A DNA stretch of 5,826 nucleotides from assembly GCA_035291645.1 (NCBI GenBank), contig DATDRQ010000373.1, positions 1 to 5,826 on the forward strand, written 5' to 3'. Position numbers and translations under genes: made by a program. The stretch is from DATDRQ01 sp035291645 (GTDB taxonomy: Bacteria; Chloroflexota; Anaerolineae; Anaerolineales; UBA4823). The notes under the pieces were generated by a model. The model saw only the letters and a program-made list of their open reading frames with translations, searched no databases and had not been told where the DNA came from. Numbering within the stretch: position 1 is the first letter of the stretch; every line of letters begins with the position of its first letter. Positions 5,686 through 5,826 of this stretch are shown piece by piece.

Positions 5686-5826
5686 ATGCCCGCCTTACAG
5701 CCCTCCCCGGCCAGCAGACGCCTGCTGCGCAATGTCGACCTGTTCCAGGACCTGGAGGATAACGACCTGGAGGCGGTTGCCCGGGTCGGGCGTCTGCGCC
5801 AGCTGCAGGAGGATGAATTCCTTTAT
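5686..5826 (+). CDS. Cyclic-nucleotide-binding-domain protein (5' partial, runs off the window)
   Basis: Only 47 codons are visible. After a short polar N-terminus (residues 1-12), the segment LLRNVDLFQDLEDNDLEAVA (13-32) and the following strand GRLRQLQEDEFLY (35-47) match the opening of the cNMP-binding/CRP-FNR fold: a first helix with the usual 'LF..L...L' spacing leading into the first beta strand, where family members often read 'G..lf'. The domain senses cAMP, cGMP or another ligand and may be joined to a DNA-binding, transporter or enzymatic domain; the missing 3' part decides which. ATG 5686 is the only usable start in view: an in-frame TGA lies at 5680-5682 and no other start codon follows. 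The Shine-Dalgarno is weak (GGTG, 5673-5676, nine bases upstream). The gene is divergent from dnaE. Confidence 0.75.
   Translation, partial: MPALQPSPASRRLLRNVDLFQDLEDNDLEAVARVGRLRQLQEDEFLY

Noticed and set aside
1..5826. A novel defence, mobile or biosynthetic system
   Set aside because: All substantial coding capacity is accounted for by a glycolytic enzyme, the replicative polymerase and the start of a cNMP-domain protein. I found no direct repeat arrays, integrase or transposase, tRNA, rRNA or toxin-antitoxin-like small gene pair.

Overview
The window carries three protein-coding genes in high-GC bacterial DNA (visually about 60% GC): a complete phosphofructokinase gene on the + strand (64-1266), a complete gene for the replicative DNA polymerase III alpha subunit on the - strand (5419-1358), and the first 47 codons of a cyclic-nucleotide-binding-domain protein on the + strand (5686 to the window end). 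All other long open frames lie antisense or out of frame to these genes and look like GC-rich shadows. The extended DnaE, with a C-terminal domain carrying 'YPGKDRF' and 'FPNFTT' motifs, together with a PPi-type phosphofructokinase, recalls Chloroflexota (perhaps Anaerolineae). That assignment is inferred from remembered family features, not from a search.

Layout. 1-63: a short promoter/operator region with a perfect 11-bp inverted repeat bracketing a -10-like hexamer, then a good ribosome-binding site. 64-1266: phosphofructokinase, whose active site has the Asp/Lys pair typical of pyrophosphate-dependent enzymes. 1267-1357: a convergent intergenic gap with a hairpin and T-tract that terminates the - strand dnaE transcript. 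1358-5419 (- strand): dnaE, 1353 codons, with a PHP domain that keeps its metal ligands, the polymerase core, a clamp-binding motif, an OB fold, an unusual acidic, proline-rich linker of about 200 residues, and a C-terminal domain. 5420-5685: a divergent intergenic region holding two outward-facing extended -10 promoters, with an imperfect inverted repeat between them. 5686-5826: start of a cNMP-binding-domain gene, cut by the window end.

The genes do not form an operon: phosphofructokinase and dnaE converge, and dnaE and the cNMP gene diverge. This looks like a core housekeeping region. I see no mobile element, CRISPR array, tRNA or rRNA, and no evidence of a new defence or accessory system. 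The points most worth a second look are the predicted PPi dependence of the phosphofructokinase, the two inverted-repeat candidate operators, the intact PHP site in DnaE and the DnaE linker insertion.
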